In this document: piece by piece, positions 22,031 to 32,995 of the stretch
How positions within the stretch are numbered: the stretch's first letter is position 1
Layout: each line of letters opens with the position of its first letter
Source: Piezodorus guildinii
Lineage: Eukaryota > Arthropoda > Insecta > Hemiptera > Pentatomidae
Direction of reading: 5' to 3'
Assembly (NCBI GenBank): GCA_023052935.1
Contig: CM041292.1
Coordinates: forward strand, 172,050,900 to 172,114,899
Length of the DNA: 64,000 bases
Program-made: the position numbers and the translations under genes
Notes under the pieces: generated by a model
What the model was told of the DNA's origin: nothing
The model's input: only the letters and a program-made list of their open reading frames with translations
Database searches by the model: none

Positions 22031-22699
22031 TTTACTATTATTTCTGAGGCAAAATTCAATCAAACAAATTTATGTTAAGCATAGGAGAGAAGTAAGTGAA
22101 ACGCATTTCATAAGTGCACCAAATTTTATTTTCCTTGATGATGAAAAGTAATAGCTATTGAACCTCGCTAGAGGTTCCAGGTAGGGGGGACCCTGGCCAG
22201 CCCGCGGAACATTTATTAGGACAAGAGGAATTTCAATCAGCCGACTGTTATATTGGTTACAAACCACGCAGAGCATTTAATTATCCCGTAGGGAAGAGAT
22301 GTCGGAAGCCTATCGATATTGCGGTTAGTATCGATTCATATCAGTCGGATCTGGTAATGCGTTCCTGTCCAGCGGTCAATTGGAATGTGCTCATTGAATC
22401 CGCGCGATGCCCGGCCAAACCGACACCACAAACGGTACCTACTCTTCTTCATACGGAGCGTCGTCATTAATTTTTAGTCAATCGGAGCATACCGATGGTC
22501 GAAGAATGCGTCCGTTTTTCCACTTTTTTTTTAATATTCATTAACAGTATTTAAAATTAAAAAAAATTACAATATTGTTCGCTGATACATTAGTATAATG
22601 TTAAAACATAGAAAATCGTGGATTTTAGTATTATTGATTTCTGTTTTTTTTTTTATTAAACTGTCGTACCATTGTAAATGTTAAAACAAAAAAAAAAAA
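22031..22699. other. Unassigned; GC-richer block at about 22280-22510
   Basis: The block has no ORF or repeat match and is compositionally distinct. A poly-A run lies at about 22687-22705. Confidence 0.35.
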
Positions 22700-22705
22700 A
22701 AAAAA

Positions 22706-22889
22706 CAGGCAACCCTAGGGTATGGAGAAGCTCCTGGTGCAGATCCAGCCTCCATAAAGTTGGTTACCAAAATTGGTGAATACCCTGGTGACTTAAAGTG
22801 ATCTGGGCTCAATAACCTTATTGCAGGTTCGTTGGCATAGAAACAGTACAAATCTCATATACTGAGACCAAGATCCTTCATATGTTGTA
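22706..22889 (+). mobile_element. SINE-C copy, 5'-truncated
   Basis: GGCAACCCTAGGGTATGGAG, CAGCCTCCATAAAGT and AGAAACAGTACAAATCTC match the SINE-C body. The tail is cut by a hAT insertion. Confidence 0.75.
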
Positions 22890-22891
22890 AA

Positions 22892-23445
22892 CAAGTGGTT
22901 CCGAACTAGTTGTCCGCGGACCTCTGGGGATCCGCAGATGTCTAGAGAGTCTGCGAGTTGTCTTCAGGAAATTATTCTAAAATACCTACATACTAAACGT
23001 AAAATATTTCTGAAGCCTTAACTTATATATTAATAATAACAAAAGTATAACGACTAAACGAATTATAAAATTGGTGTAAAATGTTTGAAAATGATCAGCT
23101 TAAAAAAAGACGGATGTAACATGGTATAATATAATGGAAAATATTTTATTTCATAATGAGAGTTTAAATATATATTTCGTATTAGTTTCAAATTTTAGTA
23201 ATTCAATGTTCTGTGGTTTGAAGTAAACTTAATGCTGGTTCTAAGCAATTCTGATGCTAAGTTCCTGAAACCTGCGACACTACCCTAATCTGCGTTTGGA
23301 AGTGAACATAATACGTCAAAGCAACGTCAACGGACCACTTGCAGTGCATATTTATTTATATATTAACGATTTTTAGGATTTAGGGGGACCCTTACCATTG
23401 AAGTTATTGAATGAAGGGGTCCGCGAAACTATTTTGAAACTACTG
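22892..23445 (+). mobile_element. hAT-like non-autonomous element
   Basis: Left end CAAGTGGTTCCGAACTAG and right end AAACTATTTTGAAACTACTG are terminal inverted repeats of the hAT type. Internal boxes GGGGATCCGCAGATG and AATGAAGGGGTCCGCG match the copy at 55685-57585. Flanks share TTGTA only, so the 8-bp duplication is decayed. No transposase. Confidence 0.65.
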
Positions 23446-23938
23446 TTGTAGAGGCACGGTATTTTTAAAAAGTTTTTTTACTCACTAGCACGAACTAACA
23501 AATTACTAACTAACTAAAAATACATAACTTACATGTTCAACCTGTTTGGACTTAACTATTTCTAACATATCAGAAACTCCTAAAGAAATTAGGGAAAATC
23601 CTTCGCGGACCTTTAAGCTGTCTGCAACCTCAGAATTAGGAAGTAGATGTGCAATTTTTTTTTCTTTAACTTTTAGTAACAAAAGCCATTCTTACTATCC
23701 TTAGTACCAAGGTTTAGGAATTGTCTTCGTATTCATTAAAGCAAGTTACAATTTTAATGTATCATATACCAGTCACCCGGCCCTGCTTCACACTGTTGAA
23801 ATTCGAATGTAATGTTTAAGAGGCAGTCGCGTGGCTTAGAGGAACTTAGCGGAAACCATGAATTTCAACATGATTTTATAAATACAGAAATGAACTATTT
23901 TCTGTTTGCTGATTCATTTAACGTTAATTTTATACTTC
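23446..23938. other. Mostly unassigned; family Y piece at 23765-23880
   Basis: CCGGCCCTGCTTCACACTG at about 23778 matches the G/C-rich start of family Y. The rest is not recognised. Confidence 0.4.
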
Positions 23939-23953
23939 TATAGCTTATTAAGA

Positions 23954-24270
23954 GGGGAGCGGCGTGGTCTAGTGGATAGAGCGCTAGTATACAGTTCTCC
24001 GGGTCCTGGGTTCGAATCCCGGCTCTGGCAGAATATTATTTATTCTGTTAATTCAGTCGGGGGGCGACCCTAGGATATGGAGACCCTCCTGGGGCAGACC
24101 CAGCCTCCATAAAGTGGGTACCCAAAATTAATTGGGGAAAAACCTGGCGGCTGAGCGTGATTAAGGCCTAATCACCTCATTGCACTGCCGTTGGCCTAGA
24201 AACAGTACGAATCTCTATATGTACTGAGCCCAAGACCCTTCATGGGTTGTAGTGGTACGGTTTTTTTTTT
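23954..24270 (+). mobile_element. SINE-C reference copy (tRNA-derived)
   Basis: 317 bp with perfect 15-bp target duplications TATAGCTTATTAAGA (23939-23953 and 24271-24285). Head GGAGCGGCGTGGTCTAGTGG, A box TGGTCTAGTGG, B box GGGTTCGAATCCC. Body CCTCCATAAAGTGGGTACCC; 3' tail of about 11 T. The duplication length points to LINE-driven insertion. Recent by the perfect flanks. Confidence 0.95.
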
Positions 24271-24320
24271 TATAGCTTATTAAGATATGGACTATTAAAA
24301 TAAATTTTAAAAGTTCAATA

Positions 24321-24724
24321 CAAACCATCCAATTCTTCCCGCATTCAATCCTTGCAATCCAAAATCCACCGAAAGATCCTAAATGCCCCTTACTTTGTCA
24401 CCAATAAAAGAATTCATAAAGACCTAAATATCCCATTAGTCGCAGATCTAGCCCGAACTAAATATATCTCCTCTAATTCCAAATTACCTGTCCACTCCAT
24501 CCTACTCGTCCGCAAACTCTCATTCCCATCTATTCCTGATAATCCCCCGAGGCGGCTGAAAAGACGATGGCCTCGTGACCTACTACATTAAATAAACACT
24601 AAAGTGCTACCACTGGGTAATTTCTTCACATGCCTGTATCAGGTCCACTTGATCGACTAACACATTTACTTAATGTATTTTATTGTATAATACAGTTGTA
24701 AATTTCTTTTAAATAAATAAAAAT
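24321..24724 (+). mobile_element. Jockey-like LINE, extreme 5' truncation, J4
   Basis: Contains the last 90 codons of ORF2 (SLQSKIHRKILNAPYFVTNK, later NPPRRLKRRWPRDLL), the 3' UTR and an A-rich tail. It is flanked by 11-bp duplications AAAGTTCAATA (24310-24320 and 24725-24735). Same subfamily as 39573-39911. Confidence 0.92.
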
Positions 24725-24735
24725 AAAGTTCAATA

Positions 24736-25346
<611 letters not shown>

Positions 25347-26072
25347 ACACATTTAAAATAAGCCATTTGATATTTCATTGTTTAAGGTTGGATGTAAACT
25401 GAAACAAATAACAATCAGGCAGACTAACTAGGTTCAGTATAATTGTGTTTTATTTCTGTGGAGTGTGATGAGGTGGGAATGGTATATTGCGGAAGAAACA
25501 AGAGTTGCGGTGGAGGAAGGAATGCCGGTATCCAGAGATCCATGAAATTGAAGCCAGCGCTCCAATTTAGTGGCCGCTTAACCATCGGAGGAGGGCAATT
25601 AACCGAGGCCGCCACTGTGATTAGTAAAGGAAAAAATTCTGGAAAGCAACCCTAGGTAACCAACCCTTCAAATGCTCACTTATTACCGCCTTCAAAACAA
25701 CCCTTAAGACATTACCCACCATTTAGTTCTAGGTCGGATTATTACTTTTTTACATGCCCTGGATTCCAGCGAAGGTAAAATTAATCGCTGCCCCGGAGGA
25801 GAGGTAGCGCGCTAACAATTAGACGCTGGAAGGTTCCTTCCTAATCCTGGAAGCCTTGGCGGGTTTCGTAACGACGGGGGTATCGCTTTTTTACCTTTCT
25901 CACCGAGTACAGACCGTGACAGGCCGGCTTCGATCACCGTCAACCCAATACCACGCAAAATCAGCAGCTGACCAAAAATATTTTACAAACTCGTAGGCCT
26001 AATTTTTCAGTAACTAGCGGTCCATGAGGCAGATGCATGGTTCACTACCTTATTCAACATACGTCTAGAAAT
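25347..26072. other. Unassigned; GC-richer at 25440-25970
   Basis: Long stretch of near-balanced composition with overlapping ORFs on both strands and no recognised domain. Possible old gene exon or conserved element. Confidence 0.3.
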
Positions 26073-26345
26073 ATTTTTTAAAATGCTGCAAATTATTACA
26101 CAATGATTTATTATTTCCAAATAACAATATTGGGGTATAACTGTTTTTGCAGCTGTTGATAGACAATTAAGTAATATGAAAAGCGATAATTCAAAGGATA
26201 ATTGCATATCAATAATGCTGATTCCAAAACGCTATATCTCTGCTAGTTTTTAATCAATTTCAACGATTCTTTTTTTATTTAGTTGAAAATTTAATTCTCT
26301 ATAAAATAAAAAAAATGGCATTTATTTATTTATTAATTAGGAGAA
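26073..26345 (-). mobile_element. Family U element
   Basis: AATGCTGCAAATTATTACAC and TTATTATTTCCAAATAACAA are the reversed U 3' end; CAAAACGCTATATCTC follows as in other copies. Confidence 0.7.
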
Positions 26346-27169
26346 AGCATTTTGTTTTTATTCGTTATTCGGATTCTACGCATCTTTAAAAAAAATTCCT
26401 GATTCTAGAACACCTTTCATCTCAAACCGAGTTATTAGGGAATCACATCTCTTATAAATTGTGGCTTAACCATGTACATGATTTACAGTTTTTTTTTTTT
26501 GTTCTTGGTTCATCGCGTTGTCTTTTTTTTATTTAAATCAAAATACAGACATTTTACAGTGCAAGTAGAAGTCACTTTCCCTGTAAGGCGAGCCCGTCCC
26601 GTGCGTGAGAAAGGAGTTCACCTGCGGCAATTCAATAAAAGTACAATGACAAACAGTAATAGTACACAGTATAATACATTACAATACTTAAATAATGTAA
26701 CACAATTTTTATAAGAAAACAGTAACACAGTACACAGTATGAAGCAGTAATTGAGACGTTGATTTTCAAAAGGTACTATATCCATTCTAGGAAATTTTAC
26801 AGGAAGCGCGAAAATCTCTCATTACTATATTATTAAACTAGCTAATTTCGGCCTTTTTGCCTTAAAATTTAGAATCATTTTTTACTATAATAATAACATC
26901 ATATTAAAGTTATGAATTGATTTTTTTTAGAATGATTTGGAACGAAAATAAATGCGTAATTAGTACTTTTAGAAAATGATCGCATTTCTAAATCGCGTTT
27001 TTAAGGACTTGATAATTCATTAGATAACATCAAAGAGGATATTTAGATAAAACTAAATGATGAGAATACAAATATGTAAAAAAATCAATTTCGTAAAAAA
27101 TGTCCTTTGGTACCTTTTGGAAATCAACGTCTCAATTGACTAAGCTAAAAGGCTATAAGGAATACATAC

Positions 27170-27206
<37 letters not shown>

Positions 27207-27236
27207 GTTTGATCAGTTATCGACTGTTGATAATTT
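26346..27236. other. Decayed repeats; possible Penelope-like remnant
   Basis: 26640-26760 (ACAGTAACACAGTACACAGT) recurs at 31100-31290 on the far side of the Jockey insertion. 26800-27130 shares CTAGGAAATTTTACAGG and AATTTCGTAAAAAATGTCC with 12015-12300 upstream of the Penelope-like ORF. A (CATA)n/(TA)n run covers 27162-27206. Confidence 0.4.
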
Positions 27237-27250
27237 AAGTTTGTGTTGTC

Positions 27251-28048
27251 ACGAAGTCCTACTGTTATCACCCACCTAGGTGTGTCAAGTGTGCCGGCCC
27301 ACATGCCTCTGAAACGTGCCAAAAAGCTCGAGATGAGCCAGCTCAGTGTGCTCTTTGCGGTGAAGGTCACCCAGCCAGCTACCGGGGTTGTACAGTCTAC
27401 AAAACCCATCTTCGACAAAGATCTCACTACATTAATGTAAAAAGAGATGACCAAGAGACACGCACCCAGGGACCAGAGTTGAACAATTTGTCTGCCTTCC
27501 CTCAACTTCAGAAGCCTGTAACTACCTTCGCTCAACAGCAGCCTACCACATCTACAGTCAGGGATTCTACTGCTGAAACCAGAAAAACTTTCCCCGACTT
27601 CACCACCATAAAGAAGAAACAGACTACTATTCAGGCGCCTCTAAACTCCCAAATCAGGCCTCCAGCCTCCCACCCTAAACCACAAGCTTCCCGTCAACCG
27701 ATCCTTCCCCATAATCTGCCCTTACGTGTCAAACTACCCCCAGAGCACCCTAACAAAATTCAAGAACTACCTTCTCTTTCTCCTAGTCAACCAAAGCCTC
27801 AACCTCCAGTGACCCAGAGGACTGAACACCCTCGTACCCCACGGCGGGCTCAGCACTCAGCCAACACTCCTGATCAAATAAGTTATCCTTCCCACGACGC
27901 TTATCCACATCCGTTTTCCAACCCAGATCTATCCAACATTTACTCCATTCTAAATTCCTTTCTCTCAGATCTTAGAGATACCATCCAACCGCTTATCAAT
28001 CTTCTAACTAGAGTCCTTTCCCAAATCCCATTCAATCTCCCACTATGA
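27251..28048 (+). CDS. Jockey-like ORF1 (gag-like), C-terminal part
   Basis: Open from the element's truncated 5' edge to TGA at 28046-28048, 265 codons. The ORF is 5'-incomplete. It encodes the nucleic-acid-binding end of a LINE gag protein: the last residues of one CCHC knuckle (YCYHPP), then CVKC...H...C (residues 11-23) and CALC...H...C (33-47). After residue 75 it is rich in P, Q, S and T, probably disordered. Gag-like ORF1 proteins bind element RNA and form ribonucleoprotein particles. The stop overlaps the ORF2 ATG in ATGA, a layout typical of termination-reinitiation in Jockey-type elements. No frameshift or stop was found. Confidence 0.9.
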   Translation, partial: TKSYCYHPPRCVKCAGPHASETCQKARDEPAQCALCGEGHPASYRGCTVYKTHLRQRSHYINVKRDDQETRTQGPELNNLSAFPQLQKPVTTFAQQQPTTSTVRDSTAETRKTFPDFTTIKKKQTTIQAPLNSQIRPPASHPKPQASRQPILPHNLPLRVKLPPEHPNKIQELPSLSPSQPKPQPPVTQRTEHPRTPRRAQHSANTPDQISYPSHDAYPHPFSNPDLSNIYSILNSFLSDLRDTIQPLINLLTRVLSQIPFNLPL

Positions 28049-30741
28049 GTGTAAAGCCCCTAACTATCCTCTTGTGGAATGCTAATGGCCTGCATAACCA
28101 TCGTGACGAACTGGACGTATTTCTACACGACAAACACATAGATATAGCACTATTGACAGAAACACACTTCACACGACGATCACATTTTTACATACGTGAC
28201 TACATCACTTATAGATCAGACCACCCAGACAATACTTCCCATGCCGGGTCATGTATCCTCATTCATAAATCCTTACCTCATTCCTTTATTCCTTCTACTC
28301 CATCTGACGCCATACAATCAACCTCAGTATCCATTTCAACTCGTCCTTTCCATCTTACAATTTCAGCTGTATACTGCCCTCCTGGTAACTCCCTCTCCTA
28401 TAGTCAACTTGAAACCCTGTTCAGATCCCTAGGACCGCGCTTTATTGCTGGAGGAGACTACAATGCGAAACATCAGCGATGGGGTTGCCGAACATCCAAC
28501 TCCCGTGGCAATCTCCTTTCTCGAGTCTCCACCACCCATTGTTATACAATCCTTTCGCCAATGAACCCGACATACTGGCCTACATCCCTCAAAAAACGTC
28601 CTGATATCCTAGACATATTTGTTTCCTCTCAGATATCTTCTTCCCAATCCACAATCAAATCCCTAAATGACCTGTTATCCGATCATAGTCCGGTTCTGCT
28701 TTCCTTGCATTCAAGCCTTGTTCCTAAGCCCACCATTCCCACTCTGATTACAGGACGAGTAGACTGGGACGGATTCAGATATGACTTGGAAAACAAACTT
28801 GACTTAAAAATACCACTAAAGACTAAACATGATATTGATAAAGCTGTTGAAAAACTTACTGACTCAATCAGCAGTAGTATACTTGACAACACTACAACCA
28901 TTAACACTACTAACTCACAGGAGACTATCCTGCCACAGCACATTCGAATCTTATTAAGGGAAAAACGCAGAGCAAGATCGAAGTGGCATAGGACTAGATA
29001 CCCTTCAGACAAAACTTATTATAACAAACTTACTAACAGACTAAAATCAGAAATCAGAAAAGTTAAAATTCAAAACTTACTCAACTTTACTGAAAAACTA
29101 ACTATTACAGACAGATCGTTATGGATGACCACAAAAAAGTTACTGAAGTACAAAGAATGTAATCATCCACTCCTAACTGAATCCCATATCTGGACAAGAT
29201 CTGATGAAGAAAAGGCCCAGATATTCGGTCAGCACCTTTTTAAAACCTTTAATCCACATCCAGATATTCATAATCCCGGTCACATTAAGTTTATAGAAGC
29301 AGAACTAGATATCCCACTCCAAATGGTTCTTCCTCCTAAAGCGTTCCATCCTACTGAAATATCTAACATCATCCAGAGTTTACCATCCCGCAAAGCTCCT
29401 GGACATGATCTTATAACTTCCCATATTTTAAAACTCCTTCCTCGAAAAGCTATCCTATATCTTACTTACATATATAATTCCGTACTCCGTTCCACATACT
29501 TTCCTGCTTCCTGGAAATTATCCATTGTCAAAATGATACCCAAACCTAAGAAACCGCCTGAAAATCCATCTTCTTACCGTCCCATCTCACTTTTACCAAT
29601 CATGGGTAAAATCTTGGAAAAACTTATACTGAAACGCCTATATCCCATCCTAGATACTAATTCCATAATTCCTGATCACCAGTTTGGATTCAGAACGTCC
29701 CACTCCACTATCCAGCAATGTCATCGTGTGGTGGACGTTGTCTCGTCTGCATTAGAGCGCGGGTTGTACTGCACGGGAGCATTCCTCGACGTAGAGCAAG
29801 CCTTTGACCGAGTCTGGCACCCGGGATTGCTTTACAAACTCCGCAATTTCCTTCCCCCTACATATTTCCTTATCATCAAGTCCTACCTCACTGACAGATC
29901 CTTCAAAGTAAATCATAATAATTCCTATTCATCCATTTTTAATCAGTTTGCTGGTGTTCCTCAAGGCAGTATCCTGGGACCTATTCTTTTCACAGTTTAT
30001 ACAGCTGATATCCCATCCCATCCTAACACTTTCCTTTCTACCTACGCTGATGACACTTGTGTGTTATCAGTCAATACTAATCCAACTATTGCCTCTCAAA
30101 CTCTCCAATCCCACATCAGAGACCTTGAAGTGTGGTGTCAGAACTGGAGAATTAAAATAAATGCGAACAAATCCAACCAAATTACCTTTACCCTTCGTCG
30201 TAAACCTATGACATCCTGCCCTACTGTTTCCTTCAATAATACTCCTCTTGTCCCGGTTGAACAGATCCGATATCTAGGACTGCACCTTGACAAACGTCTC
30301 ACTTGGAACCCTCATACAAGACTTAAACGACAAGAAACTGCTCGACGTTTTCGACTACTTCAACACTTACTAGACAAACGTTCTAATCTTCCACTTAACT
30401 ACAAAAGACTCATCTACATGACTATCATAAGGCCGATATGGACTTACGGAGTAGAGCTTTGGGGCTCTACTAAACCATCGAATTCTTCCCGTATCCAATC
30501 CCTACAATCCAAAATCCTTCGTAAAATCCTCAATGCTCCTTACTTTGTCACGAATACACTAATCCATAAAGATCTTAATGTTCCGTATGTTGCTGATTTG
30601 GCCCGATCTAGATACCATTCCTTTCATGGCAAACTCCATTCCCACCCTAATCCTCTAGTTTCAAACCTTTCTTCCTCTTCGATTCCTGACAATCCTCCGA
30701 GGCGTCTGAAAAGGAGATGGCCCCGAGACCTTCTAGTTTAA
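28045..30741 (+). CDS. Jockey-like ORF2: AP endonuclease-reverse transcriptase
   Basis: Complete 898-codon ORF. Residues 6-220 are an apurinic-type endonuclease: WNANGL (11-16), LTETHF (37-42, catalytic E), GGDYNAKH (about 136) and LSDHSPVLL with the SDH triad near 212-214. It nicks target DNA to prime reverse transcription. The RT covers about 450-720: motif A FLDVEQAFDRVW (about 580), motif B GVPQGSILGP (about 637), motif C YADD (667-670). The C-terminal 200 residues are a conserved Jockey-type domain ending PRRLKRRWPRDLLV. All catalytic residues are visible, so the protein could be active. It starts at the ATGA overlap with ORF1. Confidence 0.97.
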   Translation: MSVKPLTILLWNANGLHNHRDELDVFLHDKHIDIALLTETHFTRRSHFYIRDYITYRSDHPDNTSHAGSCILIHKSLPHSFIPSTPSDAIQSTSVSISTRPFHLTISAVYCPPGNSLSYSQLETLFRSLGPRFIAGGDYNAKHQRWGCRTSNSRGNLLSRVSTTHCYTILSPMNPTYWPTSLKKRPDILDIFVSSQISSSQSTIKSLNDLLSDHSPVLLSLHSSLVPKPTIPTLITGRVDWDGFRYDLENKLDLKIPLKTKHDIDKAVEKLTDSISSSILDNTTTINTTNSQETILPQHIRILLREKRRARSKWHRTRYPSDKTYYNKLTNRLKSEIRKVKIQNLLNFTEKLTITDRSLWMTTKKLLKYKECNHPLLTESHIWTRSDEEKAQIFGQHLFKTFNPHPDIHNPGHIKFIEAELDIPLQMVLPPKAFHPTEISNIIQSLPSRKAPGHDLITSHILKLLPRKAILYLTYIYNSVLRSTYFPASWKLSIVKMIPKPKKPPENPSSYRPISLLPIMGKILEKLILKRLYPILDTNSIIPDHQFGFRTSHSTIQQCHRVVDVVSSALERGLYCTGAFLDVEQAFDRVWHPGLLYKLRNFLPPTYFLIIKSYLTDRSFKVNHNNSYSSIFNQFAGVPQGSILGPILFTVYTADIPSHPNTFLSTYADDTCVLSVNTNPTIASQTLQSHIRDLEVWCQNWRIKINANKSNQITFTLRRKPMTSCPTVSFNNTPLVPVEQIRYLGLHLDKRLTWNPHTRLKRQETARRFRLLQHLLDKRSNLPLNYKRLIYMTIIRPIWTYGVELWGSTKPSNSSRIQSLQSKILRKILNAPYFVTNTLIHKDLNVPYVADLARSRYHSFHGKLHSHPNPLVSNLSSSSIPDNPPRRLKRRWPRDLLV

Positions 30742-30887
30742 ATAATTTTTAGAGTGCTTCCATTGGGAAGCTTCTCTACATGTGTTTCATGCCTTTATAT
30801 ATTTCATCTAATTTACTAGTTGTATTCCTGTATACAGTTGTAAATTCCAATAAATAATAAAAAAAAAAAAAAAAAAGTTTGTGTTGT

Positions 30888-31350
30888 TCTTAGGTTTCAG
30901 TCAATGAATAAACAATTTTATCTATGCGACGTTTCGAGAATTTATTGTTCTCATATTCATGCCTTAACAGTGGAAAAACAAAAAAAAAACAGAGCATTAA
31001 TATTATTATACAATAATTAGTATATAATATATATATATAAAAGATATAAAATTAAGGCATGCAAATACAAAATTGAATCATATAATACCTAATTAATACA
31101 AAAAAAAATTATAAGAAACAGTAAAACAGTACACTGTAATTGACCAAACCAAAAGCAAGAAAGTAATTGACCAATACCAATTCATGTATACACGATATAA
31201 AATTAAGGCAAGTAAATACAAGAATGAATTACATAATAAGCAATTATAAAGAAAAATGCCGTAGTACACAGTAAGAAACAGTAATTGACAATAAAACAGT
31301 AATCGATTGAAAATATTAAACCAAAATTAGTAAATTACGGAAATGCCTCT
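30888..31350. repeat. Right flank of J5: tandem AT-rich repeats
   Basis: Two units of about 148 bp (31040-31145 and 31190-31290) share GATATAAAATTAAGGCA and AGAAACAGTAA. Related DNA lies left of J5 at 26640-26760, so J5 landed inside an older repeat. Confidence 0.5.
30926..30962 (-). ncRNA. Hammerhead-like motif, copy 5 (diverged core)
   Basis: Minus strand: GC-ATGAATA-T, stem II GAGAA/TTCTC with a 7-nt loop, GAAACGTC-GC. The catalytic core differs (first C to A, CTGATGA-equivalent G to T), so cleavage is unlikely, yet stem II and the GAAACGTC arm are intact. Confidence 0.35.
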
Positions 31351-32277
31351 CTTGTGGTCATAAAACCAAATAATTAACTTGATGAAGCGATGATAATCAA
31401 TTATATCCGATTTACTAGGTCATCGATTAATTTACTTTTTGTTCAAACATTTCTGTTATATTTTAAAGTACATTGCTGGCTGATTAGAAACCCTCACTAA
31501 CGACTAACAGAGAGCAAAGGCCAGCGGCCCTAAACGTGAAAATTGGCCCTTGGCGTGACGATTTTAATTTGAGCCGACTAAAAATAAGACTAAATTGAGT
31601 ATATCATAATTATTCTATGCAATTTAATAGATTATACGATTTTGTTAATTTAAGTCATATTTTATTTAATTTTATGTACAATAAAATATCCAGGATAATG
31701 GTTTACTTCTGGATAAGTAAAGGGATATATGAATCGTCAATACGAAAATACTCGTGACGAAAATCAAAGATTTTATTGTCCAAAGAAACATTTTCGATGT
31801 TTAAAACCAATCAATGATCAGTAAGGCTTATTGAGGACCCGACTTTCTTATAATCGAGGATACGTCAAAATCTAAATATAGGTATTAATTTTAATTTTTT
31901 TAAATTAAATAAATTGAATATACGCCTATTTAAAAAATTATTAGCTAGATAGAAAATTTTTAAAAACTTTGTTATTAAAATATAAAAGTTCACATCAATC
32001 TATGACTAATAGATTTTTGTTTTATAAAATTTCATCAGTAAATAAAATGATTGTGACCTAACCTTAACCTAGCTTTTACCATGTGCTTTTGTTATTATGT
32101 TTGTGAATACAACTTGTGCTATGATACTAATGTGTTGCAGTTTATTGGTAGGATACTAATAATCTAGAATCACTCCTATTTATCATATTTGATCCGTAAA
32201 AATGATATAAATGTTGCTACAGTATTTTATATATAAATATATCTGATGTTTTAACTATTTTTTTTTCTAAAAGATTT
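31351..32277. other. Unassigned AT-rich stretch
   Basis: Nothing recognised. Confidence 0.3.
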
Positions 32278-32429
32278 TTAATATCATTATTACTTTCACT
32301 TACTATATATAGTAAGGGGAAGTATTGCGATCGTTAAAATTTTCGAATTCCAGTTTTCAACGGAAATACACGTTTTAGGGTCCCCTGAGTCCAAATAACC
32401 AAGTCCCGCAAAAAGGTCTGTGTGTGTGG
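32278..32429 (+). mobile_element. Family T 5' segment, left copy of a long target duplication
   Basis: TTAATATCATTATTAC then the T 5' end ACTTTCACTTACTATATATA through AAAAAGGTCTGTGTGTG. The same 150 bp, including about 8-15 bp outside T, recur at 32996-33290 beyond the LINE. Confidence 0.8.
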
Positions 32430-32995
32430 TTCCAAAATGGTTATTCAGATAATAGCGTTGAATGCCCTATTTGTAATTCAGGCGAACCAGAAGATTTAAA
32501 TCATTTTTTGTTGCAATGCCCTGGTTACTCCCCGTCCAGAAATAAGTACTTGAGGACGTATATTGGAAATATGTCTGACAATGACCTCATAGTACAACTT
32601 TTGTTGCAAATAGAAAATAAAAAGCAATTTGAAAATTTATTTTATTATGTAACAGAGTGTTTAAAGCTAAGAAATTTGTATCTGTCTATTCAAGAATAAT
32701 TTAAGCACATTACTAAAATAAGAATAATTGAATTTGTTAAACCATTTATGATTAATTTATTTCTTTAATATTTATACAGTTACAATTTATTTTGCCTTTT
32801 ATTATGTATTTGTTTAATATTTATACAGTTACAATTTATTTTGCCTTTTATTATGTATTTGTTTTTGATGCGTATTTTGTTTAGTACAGTTGTAATAGAT
32901 TTCTTTGATTTATGTTTAACTGTTTTGTACAACTCAACTCCATTTGTATGGGCTAGCCCGAAAACAAATAAAGAGATTTATTTATTATTATTTAT
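32430..32995 (+). mobile_element. Non-LTR retrotransposon 3' end with CCHC knuckle
   Basis: ORF 32424-32699 encodes CPICNSGEPEDLNHFLLQCP, the C-X2-C-X10-H-X4-C knuckle found at the C-terminus of many LINE reverse transcriptases. The TAA is followed by a 3' UTR with an exact 49-bp tandem duplication (32766-32814, 32815-32863) and an AAATAAAGAGATTTATTTAT tail. Everything upstream of the knuckle is missing. Clade not resolved. Confidence 0.8.

Larger units (their letters stand above)
27250..30876 (+). mobile_element. Jockey-like LINE insertion J5, 5'-truncated, intact ORF2
   Basis: A 3.6-kb insertion bordered by perfect 13-bp duplications AAGTTTGTGTTGT (27237-27249 and 30875-30887, two A residues shared with the tail). 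It starts inside gag, contains complete ORF2, a 3' UTR of about 110 bp with AATAAA at 30849, and a poly-A of about 19. Reverse transcription stopped before the 5' end, so it lacks its promoter. The intact ORF2 and flanks indicate a recent insertion. Six fragments of the same family lie elsewhere in the window. Confidence 0.96.

Noticed and set aside
23954..24030. tRNA gene
   Set aside because: A and B boxes are present but no cloverleaf closes and a SINE body follows; likewise the SINE-A and SINE-B heads.
28045..30741. Host gene for an endonuclease/exonuclease family protein
   Set aside because: The N-terminal domain is fused to an RT with YADD and lies in an element with poly-A and target duplications, so it is a LINE ORF2.
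32766..32863. CRISPR-like or satellite array
   Set aside because: Only two units with no spacers; a simple tandem duplication. No CRISPR array anywhere in the window.
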